A stretch of 64,000 bases of DNA from Gemmatimonadota bacterium (GTDB taxonomy: Bacteria; Gemmatimonadota; Gemmatimonadetes; Gemmatimonadales; GWC2-71-9). Location: NCBI GenBank assembly GCA_016720805.1, contig JADKJZ010000006.1, forward strand, positions 62,001 to 126,000, in the 5' to 3' direction. The notes beneath the pieces are model-generated. The model did no database searches. It saw only the letters and a program-made list of their open reading frames with translations, and was not told the DNA's origin. Of the stretch, positions 17,240 to 25,573 are shown piece by piece. The number at the start of each line of letters is the position of its first letter. Within the stretch, counting starts at the first letter, position 1. The translations under genes were made by a program, and so were the position numbers.

Positions 17240-18034
17240 CTAAAGCCCCAGCACGCTCACGCGGTACCAGGTGACCATCGCGTCGCCGACCACCCAGTAG
17301 GCCGCGCCGCCGATCGCGAGGAAGATCCCGAACGGCACGAGCTTCTCCTTCCCCATCAGCTTCATGGGGAGGAAGATCAGCGTGCCGATCAGCGCGCCGA
17401 GGAAGAGCGTCAGCAGCACCCCCTGCCAGCCCAGGAAGGCACCGAGCATCGCCATCATCTTGATGTCGCCGCCGCCCATCGCCTCCTGGCCGAAGATCTT
17501 CTGCCCAACGACCGCAATCAGGTAGAGCAGCACGTACCCGAAGACCGCGCCGATCAGCGCCGCTGGCCAGCCGAGTGCGCCGCCGAGGAAGGCGAAGCCG
17601 AGGCCGATCACCGTCCCGCCGATCGAGAACTCGTCGGGAATGATGTACTCGCGCGCATCGGTCATCGCGATGCCGAGCAGCAGCGTGCCAAACACCGCCG
17701 CGCGGGCGGCTTCGACGTCGAGGCCGTACCATGCCACCGCCAGCGCCCAGATGATGCCGGTCGCCAGCTCGATCAGCGGATACATGATCGGAATCGGCAG
17801 TGCGCAATGCCGACACTTGGCGCGGAGCATGAGCCACGACACCACCGGGATGTTGTCGTACCAGGTGATCTGGTAGCCGCAGCGCGGGCAGCGCGACCTC
17901 GGCGCCACCACCGAAAGTTCCGCCGGCCAGCGCGTGATGCAGACATTCAGGAAGGAGCCGAGCAGCAGGCCGAACGCCCCCGCGAAGGCCACCAGCGGCC
18001 ACCACGGATCGCCACCGGGAGGAATGAGGCTCAC
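17240..18034 (-). CDS. pilD: Prepilin peptidase / leader peptide methyltransferase (type IV pili)
   Basis: 264 aa from GTG 18034, overlapping the stop of the upstream methyltransferase gene as GTGA. The zinc motif is CPRCG...CRHC (two CxxC pairs). Catalytic aspartates fit TDAREYIIPDE and GGGDIKMMAMLGAFLG. Multiple membrane helices are present. The bifunctional enzyme cleaves type IV prepilin-like leader peptides and methylates the new N-terminus. No pilus genes are adjacent in the window. Confidence 0.94.
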   Translation of the reverse strand: MSLIPPGGDPWWPLVAFAGAFGLLLGSFLNVCITRWPAELSVVAPRSRCPRCGYQITWYDNIPVVSWLMLRAKCRHCALPIPIMYPLIELATGIIWALAVAWYGLDVEAARAAVFGTLLLGIAMTDAREYIIPDEFSIGGTVIGLGFAFLGGALGWPAALIGAVFGYVLLYLIAVVGQKIFGQEAMGGGDIKMMAMLGAFLGWQGVLLTLFLGALIGTLIFLPMKLMGKEKLVPFGIFLAIGGAAYWVVGDAMVTWYRVSVLGL

Positions 18035-18786
18035 CGCGTCACCTGATAGAGGAGGATGCCGGCCGCAATGGCCACGTTCAAGGACTCGGCCTCGGGCGCG
18101 ATCGGAATCGCGACACACCGCTCCGCGCGTGCCACCAGCTCGGGGCGGAGCCCCGCGCCCTCGTTGCCGAGCAGCAGCGCGATCGACACCTCGGGCGCGC
18201 CGCCGAGCGGTTCGCCGTCCATCGTGGTGGCCCACGGCGTCACGTGGTGCTGCTTGAGCCACGCGAAGGTGGCGACGTCGTCGGCGTGGAGATGCGGCAC
18301 CAGGAAGAGCGCCCCCATCGCGGCGCGCACCACCTTCGGGTTGGTCAGGTCGACGGTGCCGGGCAGCGCCACGATCCCCGACGCGCCAAAGGCCAGTGCC
18401 GTCCGGGCAATGGTGCCGACGTTGCCCGGGTCCTGCACGCCATCGAGAATGACGACTGGCTTCTTCGGCGCGACCACCATCGCATCGAGGGTCCAGCTCC
18501 GCGGTTCGTACACCGCGACGATCCCCTGCGGTTGCTCCGTGGCGGCGACGTCGTCGAGCTGTTCGTCACTCAGCTGCTCGACCACCACGCCCGCCGTCTG
18601 CAGCGCCTGGAGCAGCGCCGCGCCGCGTGGCGTCGCCTCGAGCGTCGGCCCGACCACCGCGCCCTTGCACGTGACCCCCGCGGCGAGCATTTCTTCCACC
18701 AGGCGCACCCCTTCCGCCAGCGCCAATCCTCGGCGCTCGCGGGCCTTGCGGCGGTGCAGGTCGCGGATCGTGCTCAGCAGGGCCAT
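18031..18786 (-). CDS. SpoU/TrmH-family RNA 2'-O-methyltransferase
   Basis: 251 aa from ATG 18786 (MALLSTIRDLHRRKARERRG). The N-terminal part is the RNA-binding substrate domain of RlmB-like enzymes. SpoU motifs are intact: NVGTIARTALAFGASGIV, LLLGNEGAGL and IPIAPEAESLNVAIAAGILL. It should 2'-O-methylate rRNA or tRNA; the exact target cannot be read from sequence. Its start codon is only 18 bases from the divergent thiD start. Confidence 0.9.
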   Translation of the reverse strand: MALLSTIRDLHRRKARERRGLALAEGVRLVEEMLAAGVTCKGAVVGPTLEATPRGAALLQALQTAGVVVEQLSDEQLDDVAATEQPQGIVAVYEPRSWTLDAMVVAPKKPVVILDGVQDPGNVGTIARTALAFGASGIVALPGTVDLTNPKVVRAAMGALFLVPHLHADDVATFAWLKQHHVTPWATTMDGEPLGGAPEVSIALLLGNEGAGLRPELVARAERCVAIPIAPEAESLNVAIAAGILLYQVTR

Positions 18787-18804
18787 GGGCTCGGAGGTCG
18801 GGTG

Positions 18805-19599
18805 ATGAACAGTTCGCGGCGGATCGCGTTGACGATAGCCGGGTCGGACTCGGGGGGCGGCGCCGGCATCCAGGCCGACCTGAAGACGTTCGCCGCCTGG
18901 GAGGTCTACGGCACCTCGGTGATCGTCGCGGTCACCGCGCAAAATACCCTCGGCGTGACCGCCGTCCATCCGGTCCCCGGCGAAGTGATCGCCGCGCAGC
19001 TGATGGCCGTCGCCGACGACCTCCCCCCCGACGCCTGCAAGAGCGGGATGCTCGCCACCCGCGAACTGGTCGAACTGGTGGCCACCTCGATCGGCGCGCG
19101 CGGCTGGCACCACTACATCTGCGACCCGGTGATGGTGGCGACCTCGGGCGACCGGCTCCTCGACTTCGATGCCGTCTCGGCCGTGCGCGACCGCCTCCTC
19201 CCGCTCGCCGCCTGCGTCACGCCCAACCTCGACGAAGCCGAAATCCTCACCGGCCGCGCCGTCCGCACCCCCGACGCGATGGCCGATGCCGGCAAGGCGC
19301 TCCTCGACCTCGGCGCCCGCGCCGCACTCGTGAAGGGCGGTCACCTCGAGAGCGACATCCTCGTCGACGTCCTGGTCACGGCAAGCGGCGTCGAGCGCTA
19401 TACCCGCCCCCGCCAGCACACCCGCGCCACCCACGGCACCGGCTGCACCCTCTCGGCCGCCATTACCGCCTCACTCGCCCTCGGCAACGACCTCGAGCAC
19501 GCCGTCCCCACCGCCCTCACCTACCTGCAGGCCGCCATTCACGCGGCGCCGGGGCTGGGTGGGGGGAATGGGCCGGTGTGGCATGGAGCAAAGAGATGA
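18805..19599 (+). CDS. thiD: Hydroxymethylpyrimidine / phosphomethylpyrimidine kinase
   Basis: 264 aa from ATG 18805, with GGAGGT about 8 bases upstream. The ribokinase-like fold is shown by LTIAGSDSGGGAGIQADLKT at the N-terminus, CDPVMVATSGDRLL in the centre and the anion-hole segment THGTGCTLSAAI near the C-terminus. ThiD phosphorylates HMP twice for thiamine synthesis; pyridoxal-type kinases are close relatives. The stop codon lies inside the heptamer array at 19595-19622. No other thiamine gene is nearby. Confidence 0.9.
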   Translation: MNSSRRIALTIAGSDSGGGAGIQADLKTFAAWEVYGTSVIVAVTAQNTLGVTAVHPVPGEVIAAQLMAVADDLPPDACKSGMLATRELVELVATSIGARGWHHYICDPVMVATSGDRLLDFDAVSAVRDRLLPLAACVTPNLDEAEILTGRAVRTPDAMADAGKALLDLGARAALVKGGHLESDILVDVLVTASGVERYTRPRQHTRATHGTGCTLSAAITASLALGNDLEHAVPTALTYLQAAIHAAPGLGGGNGPVWHGAKR

Positions 19600-19706
19600 T
19601 GGATGATGGATGATGGATGATGGATGGGCTCCGCCCGATTGGGAGATCCGGCCGATTGGGCCACAATCATCCATCATCCATCATCCATCATCCATCATCC
19701 ATCATC
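19595..19706. repeat. Fold-back period-7 element between convergent thiD and punA
   Basis: Four copies of GATGATG (19595-19622) are followed by a 42-base core and six complementary units, AATCATC then CATCATC x5 (19665-19706). Both gene stop codons fall within the arrays. Such a hairpin could act as a bidirectional terminator. Confidence 0.88.
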
Positions 19707-20528
19707 CCGCTTCACTACCCCTGCCACAATCTTCGCCAGCGTCTCCCCCGCCTTCCCCGCCACGTCCATCACCTCGCTGTGGTCCAGCACGCCGGCGAAG
19801 GTGCCGGCGGCGGGGTTGGTGATCAGCGAGATCCCGAGGCAGCGCATCCCGCGCGCGCGCGCGGCGATCACCTCGACCACGGTGCTCATCCCGACCGCGT
19901 CGGCGCCGAGGCGCTCGAGCATGCGGACTTCGGCGGGGGTCTCGTAGGTCGGGCCGAGGAGCCCCGCATACACGCCCTCTTCCATCGTGACGCCGAGGCC
20001 GGCCGCCACCTGCTTGGTGCGCGCCCGAAGCGCAGCATCGTAGGCGACGGTCATGTCGGGGAAGCGGGTCTCGCCATGAAAGACGTCGCCTTCGAGGGGA
20101 TTGCGGCCGGTGAGATTTAGGTGGTCGCTGATCAGCATCAGCGTGCCGGGGTGGAAGGACCGGCGAATTCCGCCCGCGGCATTGGTGACGATCAAGATTT
20201 CCACCCCGAGCGCGCCAAAGACGCGCACCGGAAATGCGGCCGCGGCTGCACTGTGCCCCTCATACATGTGGAAGCGGCCGCTCTGCAGGATCACCTCCGT
20301 CCCACCGAGTCGCCCGGCGACCAGTTCGCCGCTGTGGCCCACGACCGACGTCGGGTGAAATCCCGGCAGCGGTCCGTAGGGCATCCGAACCGGTTGCTCG
20401 ACATGATCGGCGAGGCCGCCGAGGCCTGACCCGAGTACGATCGCGATCTTGGGGAGCCGGCCACCCAGCGTGGTCTGGATCGTCTGCGCCGCGATGGCGA
20501 CCATGTCCTCTTGTTGCTTGATCGTCAT
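19695..20528 (-). CDS. punA: Purine nucleoside phosphorylase (class I, trimeric type)
   Basis: 277 aa. Motifs of the PNP/MTAP family appear in order: IVLGSGLGGLADHV, VVGHSGELVAGRLGG, GRFHMYEGHSA, ILIVTNAAGGIRRSF, LLGPTYETPAEVRML and GMSTVVEVIAARARG. It phosphorolyses inosine and guanosine to base plus ribose-1-phosphate. Last gene of the small-protein/add/nupC/punA operon; its start overlaps the nupC stop by 4 bases. The C-terminal RDDG is encoded by heptamer repeat. Confidence 0.95.
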   Translation of the reverse strand: MTIKQQEDMVAIAAQTIQTTLGGRLPKIAIVLGSGLGGLADHVEQPVRMPYGPLPGFHPTSVVGHSGELVAGRLGGTEVILQSGRFHMYEGHSAAAAAFPVRVFGALGVEILIVTNAAGGIRRSFHPGTLMLISDHLNLTGRNPLEGDVFHGETRFPDMTVAYDAALRARTKQVAAGLGVTMEEGVYAGLLGPTYETPAEVRMLERLGADAVGMSTVVEVIAARARGMRCLGISLITNPAAGTFAGVLDHSEVMDVAGKAGETLAKIVAGVVKRDDG

Positions 20529-21952
20529 GCGAGCATCCCCGCGAGTGAGGCCGAGATGAAGGCGGCGAGGTTGCCGGCGATCATCGCCTTGAGGCCGAAC
20601 TTGGCGATCTCGCCGCGGCGTTCCGGCGCGAGGCCACCGATGCCGCCGATCTGGATCGCGATCGAGGAGAAGTTGGCGAAGCCGAGCAGCGCGTACGTGC
20701 AGATGACGGCGGAGCGCGGCGAGAGCGGCATCCCGCTGCCGAGGTCACCCGCGAATTGTGCGTACGCGACGAACTCGTTGAGCGACGTCTTGAGGCCGAT
20801 GAGCCCACCGACGTAGGCCGTGTCGGCCCAGGGGACGCCCATCACGAACGCCAACGGGCGCAGCAGCGTGCCGAGGATCAACTGCAGCGAGAGGTTCTCG
20901 ACGCCGACCAGCCCACCGACCCAGCCGAGGCCGGCGTTGAGCATCGCCATCAGCGCGACGAACGCCATCAGCATCGCGGCGACGTTGATCGCCAGCTGGA
21001 CGCCCTGCGCCGCGCCGTTCGCCGCCGCCTCAATCACGCTCGACTCCGCGGACGTGGACTTCTTGCGGAAGGTGAAGCGGCGCGGCGTCTCGAGTTGGGG
21101 CGCTTCGGCCCTGGTCTCCGCGATGTCGAGGTCGAGCGACCCCGCCGTCACCGGCACTTCCGTCTCCGGCTTGAGGATCTTGGCCAGGTAGAGTCCGGCC
21201 GGGGCATTCATCACGCTCGCCGCGAGCAGGTGCGAGGCGATCCCCGGCAGCATCCCCGAGAGCATCCCCACGTACGCGGCGAGGACGCCACCGGCGACCG
21301 TCGCGAAGCCGCCGACCATCACCGTGACCAGCTCCGATTGCGTCATCTTCGCGACGAACGGCTTGATGAGCAGCGGCGCCTCGGTCTGGCCGAGGAAGAT
21401 GTTGCCCGAAGCAGAGAGCGTCTCGGCGCCCGACGTGCCGAGCGTCTTCTGCATTCCCCAGGCGAGCCCCTTCACGATGTACTGCATCACACCGAGGTAG
21501 TAGAGCACCGACATCAGCGCGGAGAAGAAGATGATGGTTGGCAGTACCGAGAAGGCGAAGAACGCCCCGGTGTTCGCCATCATCCCCCCGGTGGTGTCGA
21601 GCGCGCCCGTCGCGCCCGGGATGCCGACCGGGACGTTGCTCTGCACCAGGTTGCCGAAGACGAAGCGCGCCCCCTGTTCCTGGAAGCCGAGCAGCGAGGT
21701 GATCCAGCCGCCGACGGTCTGGAAGAAGGCCCGGCCGACATCGGTCTTGAGCACCACGAGGCCGAAGCCGACCTGCAGCGCGACGCCGCTGCCGACGAGG
21801 CGCCAGTTGATGCGCTTCCGGTCATAGCTCATGAGCACCGCGAGCCCGATCATCGTCACCATCCCGACGATGCCCATCAGGCGGTCGGTGAACGGAATGT
21901 CGAGGCCGTTCTTGAGCGCCCCGAACCGTTCGGCGGCGGTCTGCGTCTGCAT
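20525..21952 (-). CDS. nupC: Concentrative nucleoside transporter, NupC/CNT family
   Basis: 475 aa from ATG 21952; a GTG at 21973 overlapping the add stop would add 7 residues. CNT hallmarks include the re-entrant segment GNIFLGQTEAPLLIKPF, GGFATVAGGVLAAYVGML and PWADTAYVGGLIGLKTSLNE. A cytoplasmic insert of about 60 residues (charged, around TPRRFTFRKKSTS) splits the membrane core. It imports nucleosides with Na+ or H+, feeding Add and PunA encoded on either side. Confidence 0.93.
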   Translation of the reverse strand: MQTQTAAERFGALKNGLDIPFTDRLMGIVGMVTMIGLAVLMSYDRKRINWRLVGSGVALQVGFGLVVLKTDVGRAFFQTVGGWITSLLGFQEQGARFVFGNLVQSNVPVGIPGATGALDTTGGMMANTGAFFAFSVLPTIIFFSALMSVLYYLGVMQYIVKGLAWGMQKTLGTSGAETLSASGNIFLGQTEAPLLIKPFVAKMTQSELVTVMVGGFATVAGGVLAAYVGMLSGMLPGIASHLLAASVMNAPAGLYLAKILKPETEVPVTAGSLDLDIAETRAEAPQLETPRRFTFRKKSTSAESSVIEAAANGAAQGVQLAINVAAMLMAFVALMAMLNAGLGWVGGLVGVENLSLQLILGTLLRPLAFVMGVPWADTAYVGGLIGLKTSLNEFVAYAQFAGDLGSGMPLSPRSAVICTYALLGFANFSSIAIQIGGIGGLAPERRGEIAKFGLKAMIAGNLAAFISASLAGMLA

Positions 21953-21969
21953 GGCGAGATGAAGGAGGG

Positions 21970-22989
21970 TCACGAGGGGCTCGCGAGGGCGGCCAGGGCG
22001 TGTTCGCGGAGGGCGAGTCGCTCGGGCCAGGGGAGGAAGGCATGCTCGAAGGCGGTGAGGGCCATCGTCTCGAGCTCGGAGGGGGTGAAGCCGAGTGCCT
22101 GCTGCGCCAGAAGATACTCGTCGGTCAGGACCACGCCGCTCATCAGCCACGAATCGGTGCAGAGCGTGACCGGGATGCCCGCATCGAAATACTGGCGCAC
22201 CGGATGCTCGGCAGCGGTCGCCACCACGCGGGTCTGCAGGTTCGAGGTGATGTTCACCTCGATGCAGATGCGGCGATCGCGCACATACTCAAGCAGCGCC
22301 GGGTTCTCGTACAGCCGCGTCCCGTGGCCGAGGCGCACCGCGCGGCAGCTGTGGATCGCCTCGAAGATGCTCTCCCAACCAGCCGCCTCGCCGGCGTGCA
22401 CCGTGATCCCGAGGCCGCCACGCGCGGCGAGGTCGAACGCCTCGCGATGCAGCTCGGGCGGCCGCCCGGCCTCGCCACCGGCCAGGTCGAAGCCGACCAC
22501 GCCGTGACTCCGCATCCGCACCGAGTGCTCGGCGATCACCAGCGAGAGTTCGGGGTCGTAGTGCCTGAGCGAGCAGTTGATGATCCGCGCCGGCACCCCG
22601 AAGTCGGTGAAGCCGCGCTGCAAACCGCGCCACTCCGCCTCGATGACCTCGTCGAGGGACAGCCCCTCGCGGGTGCTCAGCTGCGGACAGTAGCGGATCT
22701 CGAGGTAGCGGAGCCCGTCAGCCGCGGCGTCCTCGACCATCTCGTACGCCACGCGCTCGATCGCCTCGGGTTGCTGCAACAGCGCGATGGTGACGTCGAA
22801 GCGCGCGAGGTAGTCCTCGAGGTTGCGAGCATCGTCCACCAGCATCCACCGGCGCAGCGACTCGGCGTCGGTGGCCGGCAGCGCGGTGCCGTAGGTTGCG
22901 GCCAGCTCGAGCATCGTGGCAGGGCGGAGGGAGCCGTCGAGGTGGACATGGAGTTCGGCCTTCGGCATCCGCCGGAGTGCCTCACGCAT
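21970..22989 (-). CDS. add: Adenosine deaminase
   Basis: 339 aa from ATG 22989 (MREALRRMPKAELHVHLDGS). Zinc ligands are in the HVHLDGS motif; ITVHAGEAAGWESI supplies the next His and the catalytic Glu, AVRLGHGTRL follows, and TLCTDSWLMSGV supplies the Asp pair (the usual N after D is W here). It deaminates adenosine to inosine, the substrate of PunA two genes downstream. It overlaps the small upstream gene by 8 bases, so the start at 22989 is preferred over longer frames. Confidence 0.92.
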   Translation of the reverse strand: MREALRRMPKAELHVHLDGSLRPATMLELAATYGTALPATDAESLRRWMLVDDARNLEDYLARFDVTIALLQQPEAIERVAYEMVEDAAADGLRYLEIRYCPQLSTREGLSLDEVIEAEWRGLQRGFTDFGVPARIINCSLRHYDPELSLVIAEHSVRMRSHGVVGFDLAGGEAGRPPELHREAFDLAARGGLGITVHAGEAAGWESIFEAIHSCRAVRLGHGTRLYENPALLEYVRDRRICIEVNITSNLQTRVVATAAEHPVRQYFDAGIPVTLCTDSWLMSGVVLTDEYLLAQQALGFTPSELETMALTAFEHAFLPWPERLALREHALAALASPS

Positions 22990-23218
22990 CCGTCGACTCC
23001 TCGGTGCGGGCCGTGCGCTGCACTCGGTAGATGGCACCCGCCGTCACCGGCGCATCGGCATCAACAGGGAGCCCGCGGGCGTCGGTGGCGATTGAGCCCC
23101 CCAGCAAGAGGGCCAGGAGGTCGGGGTCGTGGTCGCCCAGGGACTGGGCGAGGGAACGGCCAGAGGTCACGCGGAGCGGGCGGCCGTTGACGAAGATTGG
23201 GATGAGATTTGGAGTCAC
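22982..23218 (-). CDS. Small ThiS/MoaD-like (beta-grasp-like) hypothetical protein
   Basis: 78 aa from GTG 23218. The pattern IPIFVNGRPLRV, then SLAQSL, and finally VTAGAIYRV resembles ThiS/MoaD small beta-grasp proteins. However, there is no C-terminal GG, so sulfur-carrier function is unlikely. It is the first gene of the nucleoside-salvage operon and overlaps add by 8 bases. Function is unknown; the fold suggestion is inference from pattern only. Confidence 0.6.
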   Translation of the reverse strand: MTPNLIPIFVNGRPLRVTSGRSLAQSLGDHDPDLLALLLGGSIATDARGLPVDADAPVTAGAIYRVQRTARTEESTDA

Positions 23219-23366
23219 GTCGGTAAATATCCGGTCACAAGTCCCCTTCCTGCAACGCCGCAGCGCTTGCCCCCCCGCCGTCGGGAGAGTTCGTTTACGC
23301 CCAGAATGGCGTGGGAGCCCTCCCCGGGGGCCACCCGACCCGCCAGTCGACCGGCCTGGAGCCCTG

Positions 23367-24074
23367 ATGACGCATCGCATTCTGGTGGTGGACGACGAAC
23401 CCGACATTACCGCGCTGGTGGCCTATCATCTGGCCAAGGCAGGATTCCGGGTCTCGACGGCGACCAACGGCCCCGATGCCCTCAAGGCCGCCAAGGAGGA
23501 GCGCCCCGACGTGGTGGTGCTCGACCTGATGCTCCCGGGCCTCTCGGGCTACGACGTCCTGGCCGAGCTCCGGAAGCGCGAAGAGACCCGTGACGTCGGC
23601 GTGATCCTGCTGACCGCCCGCCGCGACGAGCCTGACCGGATCCGCGGCCTCTCCCTCGGCGCCGACGACTACCTCACCAAGCCATTCTCGCCGGCCGAGC
23701 TTGCCCTGCGCGTCCAGGCGCTGCTCCGCCGCCTCGCCGCGCCGGCGGTCGCCAAGGGGTCGACGCTGGTGGCCGAGGGGCTCGTGGTCGATCGGGCCGC
23801 GCACAAGGTGCTGCTGGAGAACGAGGAGCTGAACCTCACCGCCACCGAATACAAGCTGCTCGTCATGTTGCTGGAGCGGCGCGGGCGGGTGCAGTCCCGG
23901 CCGCAGTTGCTCGAGACCGTCTGGGATGCGCAGCCCGACATCCAGACCCGCACCGTCGACATGCATGTGCAGCGGCTCCGCTCCAAGCTCGGCGCGGTCG
24001 GCGACATGATCGAGACGGTCCGCGGCTTCGGCTATCGCTTCAAGTCCCCCGAGCGGGGAAGCCGCCCAGCGTGA
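23367..24074 (+). CDS. phoB: Phosphate regulon response regulator, OmpR/PhoB family
   Basis: 235 aa from ATG 23367. The receiver domain has the acidic pocket DD (residues 9-10), phospho-acceptor D53 in VVVLDLMLPG and the KPF motif in DYLTKPFSPAEL. The winged-helix output domain contains LTATEYKLLVMLLERRGRV and VDMHVQRLRSKLG...VRGFGYRF. Overlap by 4 bases with the phoR-like kinase and proximity to the pst operon identify it as PhoB. Upstream (23219-23366) lies the intergenic region shared with the divergent nucleoside operon. Confidence 0.93.
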   Translation: MTHRILVVDDEPDITALVAYHLAKAGFRVSTATNGPDALKAAKEERPDVVVLDLMLPGLSGYDVLAELRKREETRDVGVILLTARRDEPDRIRGLSLGADDYLTKPFSPAELALRVQALLRRLAAPAVAKGSTLVAEGLVVDRAAHKVLLENEELNLTATEYKLLVMLLERRGRVQSRPQLLETVWDAQPDIQTRTVDMHVQRLRSKLGAVGDMIETVRGFGYRFKSPERGSRPA

Positions 24075-25396
24075 GCCTGACGAGCCGTCTCGTGTGGGGC
24101 ACGATCACGGTGGTGGCCTTCACGCTCCTGCTGATGCTGTGGGGCGCGGAACGATGGTCGATGACCGCGGCCGCGCTTTTCGCGTTGGTGGTGGCGCTCG
24201 GGCTCGCGACGCTGACCGGGCGCGCGGTCGCGCAGCCACTCGTGGCGCTCTCCAAGGCCGCGCGTGACATCGCCTCCGGCCTCCTCCCCGCCTTCCCACG
24301 CTCGGGCATTCCCGAAGTCGATGCGCTGGTCCAGGCGCTGCGGCAGATGAACCGGCAGCTCGCCGATCGTTTCGAGGATGTGCAGCGTGAGAAGGCGGAG
24401 GCGGCGGCGATCGTCAACGCGATGGTCGAGGGTGTCATTGCCACCGACCCGCGTGGGCGCATCGTCACGGCCAATCCGGCCGCACGGCGCCTGCTCGGCT
24501 ACTCGCACGAGGCCGACCTCCCGGACCTGCGCACCCTCTTTCGCGTCAAGGCGGCGCGCGCCGCCGTCGATGCAGTGCTCGAGGGCGAGGTGGTGCAAGA
24601 CCGCGAAGTGGAATTCGACGGCGTGACGCTGACCCTCAACGCGCGCGCCCTGCCGACCGGCGGCGCGGTCCTGGTGCTGCACGACCTGACGGAGGTCCGC
24701 CGGCTCGAGGCGGTCCGTCGTGACTTCGTCGCGAACGTCTCGCACGAGCTCAAGACGCCACTCACCTCGATCTCCGGTTACGCCGAGACGCTCGCCGATG
24801 GTGACGTCGACCCGGCGACCACCAAGCGATTCCTCGCGACGATCGTCAGCAACGCGGCACGGATGCAGCGGCTGGTCGACGACCTCCTCGATCTGTCGCG
24901 GATCGAGGCGGGGCGCTGGGTCCCCGAGCCGGTGGCGGTGCCCCTCGAGAGCGCGGCGAACGAATGCTGGGCGATGTTCGCCGACCGCGCGGCGGCGCGG
25001 CGGGTGACCTTCACCCGGGCCTTCGCGCCCGACGCGACCACCATCACGGCCGACCCCCACGCGATCCGCCAACTGTTGCAGAACCTGGTCGACAACGCCC
25101 TCCGCTACGTGCCGGAAGGCGGCACCATCACCTGCCGGAGCGAGCGCGCCGACGGTGGCATCGTGCTGAGCGTCGAGGACAACGGCAGCGGCATCAGCAG
25201 CGACCACCTGCCCCGGATCTTCGAACGCTTCTACCGCGTCGACCCCTCCCGCTCCCGCGACGAAGGCGGCACCGGCCTCGGCCTCGCGATCATCAAGCAC
25301 ATGGTCGAGGCACACGGCGGTCGGGTCTGGGCGGAGAGTGCGCTGGGCGAGGGGACGGCGGTGCGGAGTTGGTGGCCCGAGGGAACGGCGTCGTAA
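24071..25396 (+). CDS. phoR: Phosphate regulon sensor histidine kinase
   Basis: 441 aa from GTG 24071. Two N-terminal membrane helices (about residues 8-50) are followed by a HAMP-like segment, a PAS domain (IVNAMVEGVIATDPRGRI), the H-box FVANVSHELKTPLTSI with H225, the N-box LLQNLVDNALRYVPEGG and GTGLGLAIIKHMVEAHGG. This is the PhoR order. It phosphorylates PhoB under phosphate limitation, with signalling through PstSCAB-PhoU encoded 2-6 kb downstream. Its stop lies at the start of a heptamer array. Confidence 0.92.
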   Translation: MSLTSRLVWGTITVVAFTLLLMLWGAERWSMTAAALFALVVALGLATLTGRAVAQPLVALSKAARDIASGLLPAFPRSGIPEVDALVQALRQMNRQLADRFEDVQREKAEAAAIVNAMVEGVIATDPRGRIVTANPAARRLLGYSHEADLPDLRTLFRVKAARAAVDAVLEGEVVQDREVEFDGVTLTLNARALPTGGAVLVLHDLTEVRRLEAVRRDFVANVSHELKTPLTSISGYAETLADGDVDPATTKRFLATIVSNAARMQRLVDDLLDLSRIEAGRWVPEPVAVPLESAANECWAMFADRAAARRVTFTRAFAPDATTITADPHAIRQLLQNLVDNALRYVPEGGTITCRSERADGGIVLSVEDNGSGISSDHLPRIFERFYRVDPSRSRDEGGTGLGLAIIKHMVEAHGGRVWAESALGEGTAVRSWWPEGTAS

Positions 25397-25568
25397 GTCG
25401 TTGGTCGTTGGTCGTTGGTCGTTAGTCGTTAGTCGTTGGTCGTTAGGTCGCCCTGCCCGTCATCCCGAACGAAGTGAGGGACCTGCGTATACACCTTCAC
25501 GCAGATCCCTCGCGTTGCTCGGGATGACAGAATTGCGAACTAACGACTAACGACCAACGACTAACGAC
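25397..25568. repeat. Fold-back repeat: seven heptamers, 70-bp palindromic core, four inverted heptamers
   Basis: Seven units GTCGTTR (25397-25445), a core at 25459-25528 and four units YAACGAC (25541-25568), the reverse complement of the left unit. The core is the same length as, and nearly identical to, that at 8257-8326; only the central loop of about 7 bases differs. It lies between the convergent phoR and porin genes and probably terminates both. Confidence 0.92.
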
Positions 25569-25573
25569 TCCCC

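Noticed and set aside
19596..19707. Microsatellite coding for a repetitive protein
   Set aside because: Frames across the array are short and not conserved; both flanking genes stop within it.
23210..23240. Pho box upstream of phoB
   Set aside because: Two GTCAC words lie 20 bp apart, not 11 or 22, and no other units are present.
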